The translations under genes and the position numbers were made by a program. From Acidobacteriaceae bacterium (GTDB lineage Bacteria; Acidobacteriota; Terriglobia; Terriglobales; Acidobacteriaceae): a stretch of 13,698 nucleotides of DNA. A model generated the notes under the pieces. The model searched no databases, was not told the DNA's origin, and saw nothing but the letters and a program-made list of their open reading frames with translations. Shown here piece by piece: positions 7,393 to 13,698 of this stretch; position 1 is the stretch's first letter, and the number at the start of each line of letters is the position of its first letter. Where the stretch lies: assembly GCA_025462805.1 (NCBI GenBank), contig JAOAPJ010000381.1, positions 1 to 13,698 on the forward strand. The letters are read 5' to 3'.

Positions 7393-9558
7393 ATGCGAAG
7401 AAATCATGGGAGGCTCCGTTGCCGGGTTTCCCGAACGGCGCTACTGCTCGGCGTGCTTGTATGGTGGGCGCCAGGAGTTCACGGACATGCCCAGGCGACG
7501 TCTACGATCCACGGTAGTGAAATCACAATGCGGTCTCATTTCGTCACCGTCCGATACCACACGCGGACCGGCAAAATGGACCTCGTATGGCAGGATGGCC
7601 ACAAACTTCTGAATCTGGAGAGTGGTGCGGAGTTGGGCGATGGGCAAAGACTGACCACCTCCGCATACTTAGCCCATGTTCTTGATCAGCCCGCAACCAC
7701 AGTTGGAGCCTCGCCCTCGCGCGAATACACGATCCGCAGCACATCCGCAGGTAAGCCTGCCTTGCTGCAGCATATCTGGCTCTCTGACGACAAGCCGTCG
7801 ATCTCGATCGAAGCGGAACTCGGTCCCGAGGTAAGCGCCACAGGTACCAGGCACTTCGACGCCGTTCTGATCAAGGGCGCGAACTCCGTCGAGATCAAGC
7901 CCGGCGCCGCCCTACGCGTGCTCCATGTGCCCTTCGACAACGACATGTGGTTTCGTTATAAGGCTGCCCTGGTGAATAGTCTGAAGCCAGACGAAACCTA
8001 CACCAGCGAAGAAGTCACTTCCATCTATGACAACGAAAGTCGCGAAGCCATCGTGCTCGGTTCCATCACCCACGACACCTGGAAGACAGCCATCGATGTG
8101 CGCGCCAGGGGTGGCGATATCAGCGAACTTGACATCTACGGAGGCATAGCGTCGCCAAGCGGAGTGCGTACCGATACGCACGACACAGTGCCGCATGGCC
8201 TTGTTCATGGGGCGCATGTGGTTTCACCGCGCATCTTCATCGGCTCCTTCGACGACTGGCGCAACGGCCTTGAGGCCTACGGTGAAGCCAGTGCCGCTGT
8301 CCACCACGCACTGGTCTGGCCTGCCGGTGTACCCATGGGCTGGAACAGTTGGGCCGCGTACGCGGAGAAGATCAACGAGCAGCGCTACCTTGGAGCGGCC
8401 GCATTTGTGCGCGACAACCTCGTGCCTCAGGGGTTCGGGAACGGCAAGGTGGTCTATATCAATCTCGATGCCTTCTGGTCAAAGCTTGACGCGGTCCAAC
8501 TAACAGACGCAGTCGCCATAATCAAGTCCATGCATGGAGCGGACGGTACCCGCTTCGAACCCGGAATCTATTGGACCCCTTTCGCTTATTGGTCCGACGA
8601 TCTGGATGCCTGGGTGGAAGGCACCGGAATGAAGTACCGCTATCGCGACATCCTTCTCAAGGGTCCTGACGGTTCGCTGCTTCCCAAAGTAGACGGCGGC
8701 CGCGCGATCGATCCTTCGCATCCCGGCGCCAGAGCGCGCACCAGCTACTTCCTCAAGCAGTTTCAACAACTCGGTTTCCAGTACCTCAAGCTGGATTTCC
8801 TCTCCCACGGAGCTCTTGAAGGCGCTCATGACGATCCGTCGATCCAGACCGGGATTCAGGCCTACAACGAAGGCATGCGGCAGATCGTCGAGGAAACACG
8901 CAATCGCATGTTCCTCAGCCTGTCCATCGCGCCGCTCTTCCCTTTCGGCTACGGCCATGCGCGCCGACTCTCCTGCGATACCAAAGGGCAGATCAGCGGC
9001 GGTGATCAGAGCACCGAGTACATGCTGAACTCGCTGACCTACGGTTGGTGGACCAGCAAGAACCTGTATATCGCTGATCCCGATCATGTGGTTCTTGGGG
9101 AGAATGCCGATCACGGTGCGCGAAGCGTTGCCGAAGGCCGGAGCCGGGTGCTCTCGGCCATCGTCAGCGGTGGCATGATTCTCGACAGCAGCAGGCTTGC
9201 CGATGATCCGCAGGGTCAGGAGTTCGCCCGCGCCGTCTACGATAATCGCAACCTCTTCGCGGTGGCGAGCGAAGGTCGAACCTTCCGCCCGGTCGAAGGG
9301 GACACTGGAGATAGAGCCGCAGCACTCTTTACTCGCCAATCCGCGCACGGAGTCTATCTCGCAGTGTTCAACTATGACGAGAAGCAATCGCAAACCATCA
9401 AGGTTCCACTGGGTCGGCTCGATCCTGGTTTGGCTGCAGTATCTGTCGCCGTCATAGACGTCGCAACGGGAAAGTCGCTGGCCCGCGCAGACGGCGCCGT
9501 CTCGATCGAGTTATCGGCGGCAGAGTCGAAGCTGCTTGAACTGCGCCGGAAAGAATAG
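7393..9558 (+). CDS. Secreted clan GH-D glycoside hydrolase (GH36/GH27 alpha-galactosidase-like)
   Basis: This 721-residue enzyme probably releases terminal alpha-linked galactose or a related sugar. The ATG at 7393 was chosen because AAGGA lies six bases upstream and a Sec signal peptide follows (basic start, a TALLLGVLVWW core, cleavage near HAQA). The N-terminal 300 or so residues look like a beta-sandwich. The TIM barrel opens with MGWNSWAAYAEKI at 315, the hallmark of GH27/GH36. The likely nucleophile is D468 in YLKLDFLSHG. The likely acid/base is D529 in RLSCDTKG, matching the RxSxD pattern of the clan. A C-terminal beta domain ends the protein. Length and layout suit GH36, while the opening motif also recalls GH27, so the family is left open. 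It is 115 bases downstream of the receptor gene and 191 bases upstream of the GH95 gene. The retaining mechanism follows from the clan; sugar specificity is inferred. Confidence 0.82.
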   Translation: MRRNHGRLRCRVSRTALLLGVLVWWAPGVHGHAQATSTIHGSEITMRSHFVTVRYHTRTGKMDLVWQDGHKLLNLESGAELGDGQRLTTSAYLAHVLDQPATTVGASPSREYTIRSTSAGKPALLQHIWLSDDKPSISIEAELGPEVSATGTRHFDAVLIKGANSVEIKPGAALRVLHVPFDNDMWFRYKAALVNSLKPDETYTSEEVTSIYDNESREAIVLGSITHDTWKTAIDVRARGGDISELDIYGGIASPSGVRTDTHDTVPHGLVHGAHVVSPRIFIGSFDDWRNGLEAYGEASAAVHHALVWPAGVPMGWNSWAAYAEKINEQRYLGAAAFVRDNLVPQGFGNGKVVYINLDAFWSKLDAVQLTDAVAIIKSMHGADGTRFEPGIYWTPFAYWSDDLDAWVEGTGMKYRYRDILLKGPDGSLLPKVDGGRAIDPSHPGARARTSYFLKQFQQLGFQYLKLDFLSHGALEGAHDDPSIQTGIQAYNEGMRQIVEETRNRMFLSLSIAPLFPFGYGHARRLSCDTKGQISGGDQSTEYMLNSLTYGWWTSKNLYIADPDHVVLGENADHGARSVAEGRSRVLSAIVSGGMILDSSRLADDPQGQEFARAVYDNRNLFAVASEGRTFRPVEGDTGDRAAALFTRQSAHGVYLAVFNYDEKQSQTIKVPLGRLDPGLAAVSVAVIDVATGKSLARADGAVSIELSAAESKLLELRRKE

Positions 9559-9749
9559 TTCTCCCCATATGAACATGGATCCTTCGCATGGATTATTTCT
9601 TGTCGGCTCGCAAGAGCGAACCACTGGCGCACAAGAATTCCTGCGCGCCGCATGGAGCGCAAGAGCCCCGCTAGCGTTCCTGAGTCTCGCTTTGCTCCGT
9701 CCCGGGCCGCTGGCAAAAAATATACCTGCTCTACCGGAGGGAATCCCCA

Positions 9750-12146
9750 GTGCGCGCTAGCAGACGTACCTTTCTCCAGGGAGCGCTGTCTGCCGGTCTT
9801 CTGTCGCGTTTCTCCGCCGGACAGTCTCTCGCGACTCCCCCGGCGCGCGAGGAACTCTGGTACACCGATCCGGCAGAGCGCTGGTTTCAGGCGCTCCCCG
9901 TCGGAAACGGCCGCCTCGGGGGCATGGTCTTCGGGGGCGTGTCCATGGAGCGCATTGCGCTTTCGGAGTCGACCGCGTGGTCTGGTGCACCAGCGGAAGA
10001 CGAGATCAACGCCAACGCCCTTCCCCACCTGAACGAGATTCGGCAGCTCTTCTTCGCCGGAAAGTACGATGAGGCCCAGGCGCTCTGCGGCAAGTATCTT
10101 CCGGGCCAATCGAAAAACTTCGGAACGAACCTGCCCTTGCCGGAGTTGCAACTCACCTTCGACACAACCGACAAAGCAACCGAGTACCGGCGTTCGCTCA
10201 GCCTGGACGAAGCTATCGCCCGCGTCAGCTTCCGCAGCGGCGGCCTGCGCTTCACGCGGGAGATCTTCGCCTCACATGCTGACCGCGTCCTCGCGATTCG
10301 CCTCACCTGTAGTGATCCGGGGCGCATCGGCTTCCGGATGAACTTCGGCAAAGGCTCCCTGCCCGCAACGAACAGAACGAGCGGAGACAACACCCTCATC
10401 CTGGAAGGACACGCCTGGGAGCACAAGCACAGCACGGGTCACGATGGCGTCGCTCTGCAGATCCACGCGCAGGTCATCGCTGAAGACGGCCGTACCATGC
10501 CCGCCGATCAATCCATCGAGGTCCAGGGCGCGCAAGCGGCAACGGTGTTGGTAGCTGTCGGTAGCAGCTTCGGCGGAGCCATGCCGGAAGACCTCTGCAA
10601 AGAGGCGCTACGCCAGGCATCGCGCAAAGACTTCGCGAAACTCCGGCGAGCGCACATCGCGGACTATCAGCCGCTCTATCGCCGCGCGGCGATTGACCTT
10701 GGCGAAAGCGAACCTGCGATGCGGCAACAGCCGACCGACGTGCGACGCAGGGCGCTCGCAGATGGAGCCCACGATCCCGAGTTGTTGGCGCTCTTCTTTC
10801 AGTACGGCCGCTATCTGACGATCGCGGGATCGCGCGAGGACTCGCCCCTTCCGCTCGCTTTACAGGGCATCTGGAACGATGGCCTCGCCAGCAGCATGGG
10901 TTGGACCGACGACTTTCATCTCGACATCAACACACAGCAGAACTATTGGCCGGCCGAGGTGTGCAACCTGGGAGAGTGTCAGATCCCTCTCTTTCGCCTG
11001 ATAGAACTCATGCGGCAACGGGGACGCACTACCGCGAAAGAGATGTATGGCGCGCCGGGATGGGTCGTCCACACCGTGACCAATCCATGGGGGTTCACTG
11101 CCCCGGGCAGTCCCGGGTGGGGAATCTTCGTCACCGCCGGAGTGTGGATTGCGCTGCAGATGTGGGACCATTGGACATTCAACGGCGATATCGAATTCCT
11201 CCGTAACACGGCCTATCCAGTGCTCCGCGAAGCAGCGGAGTTCTTCCTGGCGTACCTGACCACAGAGCCAAAGCACGGATGGCTCGTCACCGGGCCGTCC
11301 GACTCTCCGGAAAACTGGTACATCACTCCCACGGGCGGACACGCATCCGAGTCGATGGGATGCACCTGTGATCGCGTCTTTGTGTATGCGCTCTGTACCA
11401 TGTGTATCGATGCGTCCAAGACGCTATCGGTCGATTCTGACCTACGGCAGCGACTCGAAAATGCACGCGCGAAACTGCCACCCTTCCAGATTGGGCGGCA
11501 CGGGCAGTTACAGGAGTGGCTAGAGGATTTCGAAGACGCCGAACCCAATCATCGGCATACGGCGCACTTGGTTGGACTTTACCCTGAGCACCAGATCGCG
11601 CCGCGAACCACCCCTGAACTTGCCCGCGCCGTGGAGATAACCATCGAGCGCCGCATGAATGCGCCACACTGGGAGCAGAGCGAGTGGGGACGAGCGAACC
11701 TCGTCGTGTACTACGCCCGACTCCTGAAGGGCGATGACGCGCACAAGTATCTCGTCAGCCTTCTTGCCAGGGCAGCGGAGGACAATCTGCTGACCTATTC
11801 GAGTGGAGGCATCGCCGGCGCAGAACAAAACATCTTCGCGATCGACGGAAATACCGCCGGCTCCGCTGGACTCGCGGAGATGTTGCTTCAATCTCAGGGC
11901 GGCCAGATTGAACTTCTGCCGGCACTCCCCTCCGCGTGGCCCAGCGGCTCCATTCGCGGGCTGTGCGCTCGTGGCGGGTTTGTCGTCGACATGGCGTGGA
12001 GCAACGGCAGGCTGCGCTCTGCTTCGATCCTGTCGAGAAATGGAAATCCAGTCTCCGTCCGCTACGGCGCCGGATTCGCTCGGCTCCGTCTCCGCGCCGG
12101 CCAGAGCATCCGGCTGCAGCCCGAGAGCTTCAGGCAGGTGGGATAA
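9750..12146 (+). CDS. GH95 alpha-L-fucosidase-like enzyme with Tat signal
   Basis: This 798-residue exo-enzyme belongs to family GH95, whose members remove alpha-1,2-linked L-fucose, or in some cases alpha-L-galactose, with inversion. The start is a GTG with GGAGGG eight bases upstream. The N-terminus carries a twin-arginine motif (SRRTFLQG) before a short hydrophobic stretch, pointing to Tat export. The N-terminal beta domain has the GH95 signature [15 protein letters not shown], then [13 protein letters not shown]. In the (alpha/alpha)6 domain [14 protein letters not shown] lies at 390-403, the likely general acid E521 in SDSPEN, and the likely base D699 in IDGN. The position equal to the first of the two Asn residues that assist the base in Bifidobacterium AfcA appears to be Asp392; the second, N394, is kept. 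Length fits the family. The SGNH hydrolase gene follows after one base. The 191-base gap before it shows no gene or clear promoter. Confidence 0.9.
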   Translation: MRASRRTFLQGALSAGLLSRFSAGQSLATPPAREELWYTDPAERWFQALPVGNGRLGGMVFGGVSMERIALSESTAWSGAPAEDEINANALPHLNEIRQLFFAGKYDEAQALCGKYLPGQSKNFGTNLPLPELQLTFDTTDKATEYRRSLSLDEAIARVSFRSGGLRFTREIFASHADRVLAIRLTCSDPGRIGFRMNFGKGSLPATNRTSGDNTLILEGHAWEHKHSTGHDGVALQIHAQVIAEDGRTMPADQSIEVQGAQAATVLVAVGSSFGGAMPEDLCKEALRQASRKDFAKLRRAHIADYQPLYRRAAIDLGESEPAMRQQPTDVRRRALADGAHDPELLALFFQYGRYLTIAGSREDSPLPLALQGIWNDGLASSMGWTDDFHLDINTQQNYWPAEVCNLGECQIPLFRLIELMRQRGRTTAKEMYGAPGWVVHTVTNPWGFTAPGSPGWGIFVTAGVWIALQMWDHWTFNGDIEFLRNTAYPVLREAAEFFLAYLTTEPKHGWLVTGPSDSPENWYITPTGGHASESMGCTCDRVFVYALCTMCIDASKTLSVDSDLRQRLENARAKLPPFQIGRHGQLQEWLEDFEDAEPNHRHTAHLVGLYPEHQIAPRTTPELARAVEITIERRMNAPHWEQSEWGRANLVVYYARLLKGDDAHKYLVSLLARAAEDNLLTYSSGGIAGAEQNIFAIDGNTAGSAGLAEMLLQSQGGQIELLPALPSAWPSGSIRGLCARGGFVVDMAWSNGRLRSASILSRNGNPVSVRYGAGFARLRLRAGQSIRLQPESFRQVG

Positions 12147-12147
12147 C

Positions 12148-12891
12148 ATGCGATGGAGACTTCGTGTGCAGCAGCGTAAAACCTCTTTGTCGAGCGGTCG
12201 CATCTATCTCTACCCGAAGAGCCGGCCGCTACTGTTGTTGCTCGTGATGGCTAGCGTCCTGTCCGCCCTTGCACAACAATCCCGATCCATCCCGGAAGAG
12301 ATCGAGTGGACCTGGGAGGTGCGGCCGCCGCATCCGGACCCGCGATTGCCGAATGTCCTGCTTCTGGGAGACTCCATCTCGCGCAACTATTTCCCTGAAG
12401 TAACGAAGGCTCTGGCAGGAGTGGCGAACATCTATCTTATGGCGAGTTCTACCTGCGTCGGCGATCCCCGTCTGCCGCATCAGATTGCTGAGTTTGCGGC
12501 TCTGGAGCATGTGCGTTTTCGCATCGTTCACTTCAATAACGGCATGCATGGGTGGGATTACGGCGGAGCCCAGTACAGGGCGGCCTTCCCGGAGTTCCTG
12601 CGGGCGGTGCGATCTCTCGTGGACAAGGATGGTAAGTTGATTTGGGCCAGCACCACTCCCGTTCGCCCTGGCGCGAGCAATGGTGCGTCCAATCCACTCA
12701 TCGAGGAGCGCAATGCAATCGCCCTCGCCTTCGTGAGGCCCGCGGGAGTCCTCATCGATGATCAGCACGCATTGATGATGCAGCACGGCCAATTGCACGA
12801 GGATGATGTGCACTTCAGCCCAGCCGGAGCGCGCATCCAGGGCGATCAGGCTGCATCGATCATCCGATCCACGCTCGCCAGTCCGCGATAG
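12148..12891 (+). CDS. Secreted SGNH/GDSL hydrolase, probable carbohydrate esterase
   Basis: This 247-residue protein has the SGNH hydrolase layout. The nucleophile S76 is in LLLGDSIS. The block III equivalent is FNNGMHGWD (N130/N131), and the catalytic Asp/His is in DDVHFSPAG (D219, H222). The ATG at 12148 is one base after the GH95 stop, with an AGGTGGG-like site inside the end of that gene, so translation is very likely coupled. A basic stretch, then a PLLLLLVMASVLSALA core, gives a signal peptide with an unusually long N-region of about 26 residues and cleavage near ALA-QQ. The family includes acetyl-esterases of xylan and rhamnogalacturonan as well as lipases. Beside a fucosidase, removal of O-acetyl groups that block glycosidase access is the best guess. 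No substrate can be read from the sequence. Confidence 0.8.
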   Translation: MRWRLRVQQRKTSLSSGRIYLYPKSRPLLLLLVMASVLSALAQQSRSIPEEIEWTWEVRPPHPDPRLPNVLLLGDSISRNYFPEVTKALAGVANIYLMASSTCVGDPRLPHQIAEFAALEHVRFRIVHFNNGMHGWDYGGAQYRAAFPEFLRAVRSLVDKDGKLIWASTTPVRPGASNGASNPLIEERNAIALAFVRPAGVLIDDQHALMMQHGQLHEDDVHFSPAGARIQGDQAASIIRSTLASPR

Positions 12892-12984
12892 CGATACCGT
12901 TCACACAATCGTAAGGAACCGCGGTCGCCTGCGCCTCGCCGCACAGCTGATACGCACCGCCCAGCCAGTTAGTGCATCGAAACG

Positions 12985-13001
12985 GACTGATATCATCAGT
13001 C
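12985..13001. repeat. Inverted repeat 94 bases after the SGNH stop
   Basis: GACTGAT and ATCAGTC are exact seven-base arms around a three-base spacer. It could form a small hairpin at the end of the glycosidase transcript, although no T-run follows directly, or be a protein-binding dyad. No stronger terminator was seen right after the SGNH gene. Confidence 0.35.
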
Positions 13002-13255
13002 ATTGCCACTACTCTATTTGTGCCTGCAGTCTGCTCTCATCCGATTCCACGTCGAGTCGTTAGCAGCGTTTAGAAGCACCCTGGGGCCCACCTGGTCGGC
13101 GCAGTTCGCGGTTCGACTGAAGCAGTCACGGCTTTGATCTCACATGATTCCTGAGACGCCGTCACGTGTAGAACGTCAAGTAGAGCAAGTCATGTACCGA
13201 CGGCACTCCGCACAATCCAGTCAGAGATAGACCAGCGATACCCTCCAGTACAGGA

Positions 13256-13275
13256 TTCCGATCTCGAGCTCGGAA
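13256..13275. repeat. Near-perfect 20-base palindrome
   Basis: The sequence TTCCGATCTCGAGCTCGGAA reads the same on both strands except for one mismatched pair (13262 with 13269). It has no spacer, which suits a dimeric DNA-binding protein better than a transcript hairpin. It lies 13 bases before the tandem repeat at 13289-13310. Confidence 0.5.
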
Positions 13276-13288
13276 CAAGGGATGGATT

Positions 13289-13310
13289 TCTGGGAACCAT
13301 CTGGGAACAA
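13289..13310. repeat. Two tandem 11-base repeats
   Basis: TCTGGGAACCA (13289-13299) is followed immediately by TCTGGGAACAA (13300-13310), ten of eleven positions identical. The period is about one helical turn, so two protein molecules could bind side by side on the same face of the DNA. Regulators and the arm-type sites of tyrosine integrases can use such spacing. No integrase gene is in the window. Confidence 0.5.
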
Positions 13311-13600
13311 TAAGCTGTTCTATGAGAGCTTTTCAGGAGCCTTTGCGGGCGAGGAGGGCCTTTCGGAATCAATAGGTAAGTGGTTGCCCAGATTTTGACA
13401 CGGCGGAGATCAGCGGTGTTCCATGTTGCCACCTCTTCCCTGTTGGGCTTCACTCCGCCCCAATGAAGGCTGATACTCCTGGGCAGAGCCGGGGACCGAA
13501 TATCGTCCCTGAAAAAGGGTGTTTAGCAGAGAGAGGGCACATTCCGACGCGAGCAGGGACATCAACGTCTAGCGAGCCGGGCATAAAGATTCATGGCGGA

Positions 13601-13616
13601 GTCGGCCATGGCCGAC
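13601..13616. repeat. Exact 16-base GC-rich palindrome
   Basis: GTCGGCCATGGCCGAC is a perfect self-complementary sequence with no spacer. It lies two bases before a short hairpin with a T-run (13619-13639). The pair could together form a strong secondary structure, or the palindrome could be an independent protein-binding site. Confidence 0.5.
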
Positions 13617-13618
13617 GC

Positions 13619-13639
13619 TCAAAACCCGGTTTGATTTTT
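13619..13639 (+). terminator. Weak intrinsic terminator candidate
   Basis: TCAAAACC (13619-13626) can pair with CGGTTTGA (13627-13634) except for a bulge, and five T residues follow (13635-13639). The stem is short with almost no loop, so folding is doubtful. It may act together with the GC-rich palindrome immediately upstream. It is more than 700 bases from the nearest rightward gene. Confidence 0.25.
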
Positions 13640-13698
13640 CTGTGGTCGTTGATCGGAACGCCTTTCCGTTAGCCAAGCGTGTCCCGCCGCGTGAGCGG

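Larger units (their letters stand above)
12892..13698. other. Gene-poor 3' region
   Basis: These 807 bases after the SGNH gene show no convincing coding sequence. Short open frames exist on both strands (for example leftward 13190-13453 and rightward 13463-13672), but they lack recognisable motifs and good ribosome sites. No tRNA or other RNA gene was found by eye. The stretch does contain a 7-base-arm hairpin (12985-13001), a near-perfect 20-base palindrome (13256-13275), an 11-base tandem repeat (13289-13310), an exact 16-base palindrome (13601-13616) and a weak T-tailed hairpin (13619-13639). It may be a decayed region or the edge of a neighbouring control or integration region. Confidence 0.6.

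Noticed and set aside
8500..9393. Leftward open frame of 297 codons opposite the GH-D gene
   Set aside because: It mirrors codon periodicity of the opposite strand, where the catalytic motifs are; no motif of its own.
9372..10151. Leftward open frame of 259 codons bridging the GH-D and GH95 genes
   Set aside because: It crosses the gap and two genes that read in the other direction; composition is typical of a shadow frame.
11803..12147. Upstream extension of the SGNH gene within the GH95 coding region
   Set aside because: It would overlap 344 bases of the GH95 catalytic domain and bury the signal peptide; the ATG at 12148 fits coupled translation.
13190..13453. 87-codon leftward frame in the 3' region
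   Set aside because: No motif, unusual composition rich in Arg, Ser and Pro, and it runs through the palindrome and tandem repeat; not supported as a gene.
12892..13698. Possible tRNA, CRISPR array or insertion sequence
   Set aside because: No TTCGA-type T-loop with matching stems, no regularly spaced repeats and no transposase motif or paired terminal repeats were found by eye.

Overview
The window looks like an accessory carbohydrate-use locus from a GC-rich Gram-negative bacterium, most likely an acidobacterium of the Terriglobia type. The main clue is a 1190-residue outer-membrane receptor of the Oar type, with an N-terminal carboxypeptidase-regulatory-like domain before the plug and barrel. 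Many such receptors occur in Acidobacteriota. No ribosomal or other taxonomic marker gene is present, so this assignment is an inference.

Left part (1-2949). A GntR/FadR-type regulator enters from the left edge without its N-terminus and runs rightward. Converging on it are two leftward genes that overlap by 4 bases: an L-fuconate dehydratase-like enolase-superfamily enzyme and a RhaT-type sugar/H+ symporter. Just upstream of the dehydratase lies what looks like the last 20 or so codons of a lost short-chain dehydrogenase.

Centre (2950-3704). A 755-base divergent control region separates the leftward catabolic genes from a rightward gene set. It holds a -35 element, two good LacI-family-like half-palindromes centred on CG (one exactly palindromic, between the -35 and -10) and several short hairpins.

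Right part (3705-12891). Four rightward genes follow: the TonB-dependent receptor, a secreted clan GH-D (alpha-galactosidase-like) glycosidase, a GH95 alpha-L-fucosidase-like enzyme with a twin-arginine signal, and an SGNH/GDSL hydrolase starting one base after the GH95 stop. No SusD-like lipoprotein lies beside the receptor. The last 807 bases carry no convincing gene but hold palindromes and a tandem repeat.

Together the genes read as a scavenging unit for an L-fucose- (or L-galactose-) capped, possibly O-acetylated glycan. The esterase and two exo-glycosidases would trim side chains, the receptor would import fragments across the outer membrane, the RhaT-type permease would carry a deoxy-sugar or its acid across the inner membrane, and the dehydratase would feed non-phosphorylative catabolism. 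The sugar dehydrogenase, lactonase and 2-keto-3-deoxy-acid enzymes needed to complete the pathway are not in this window.
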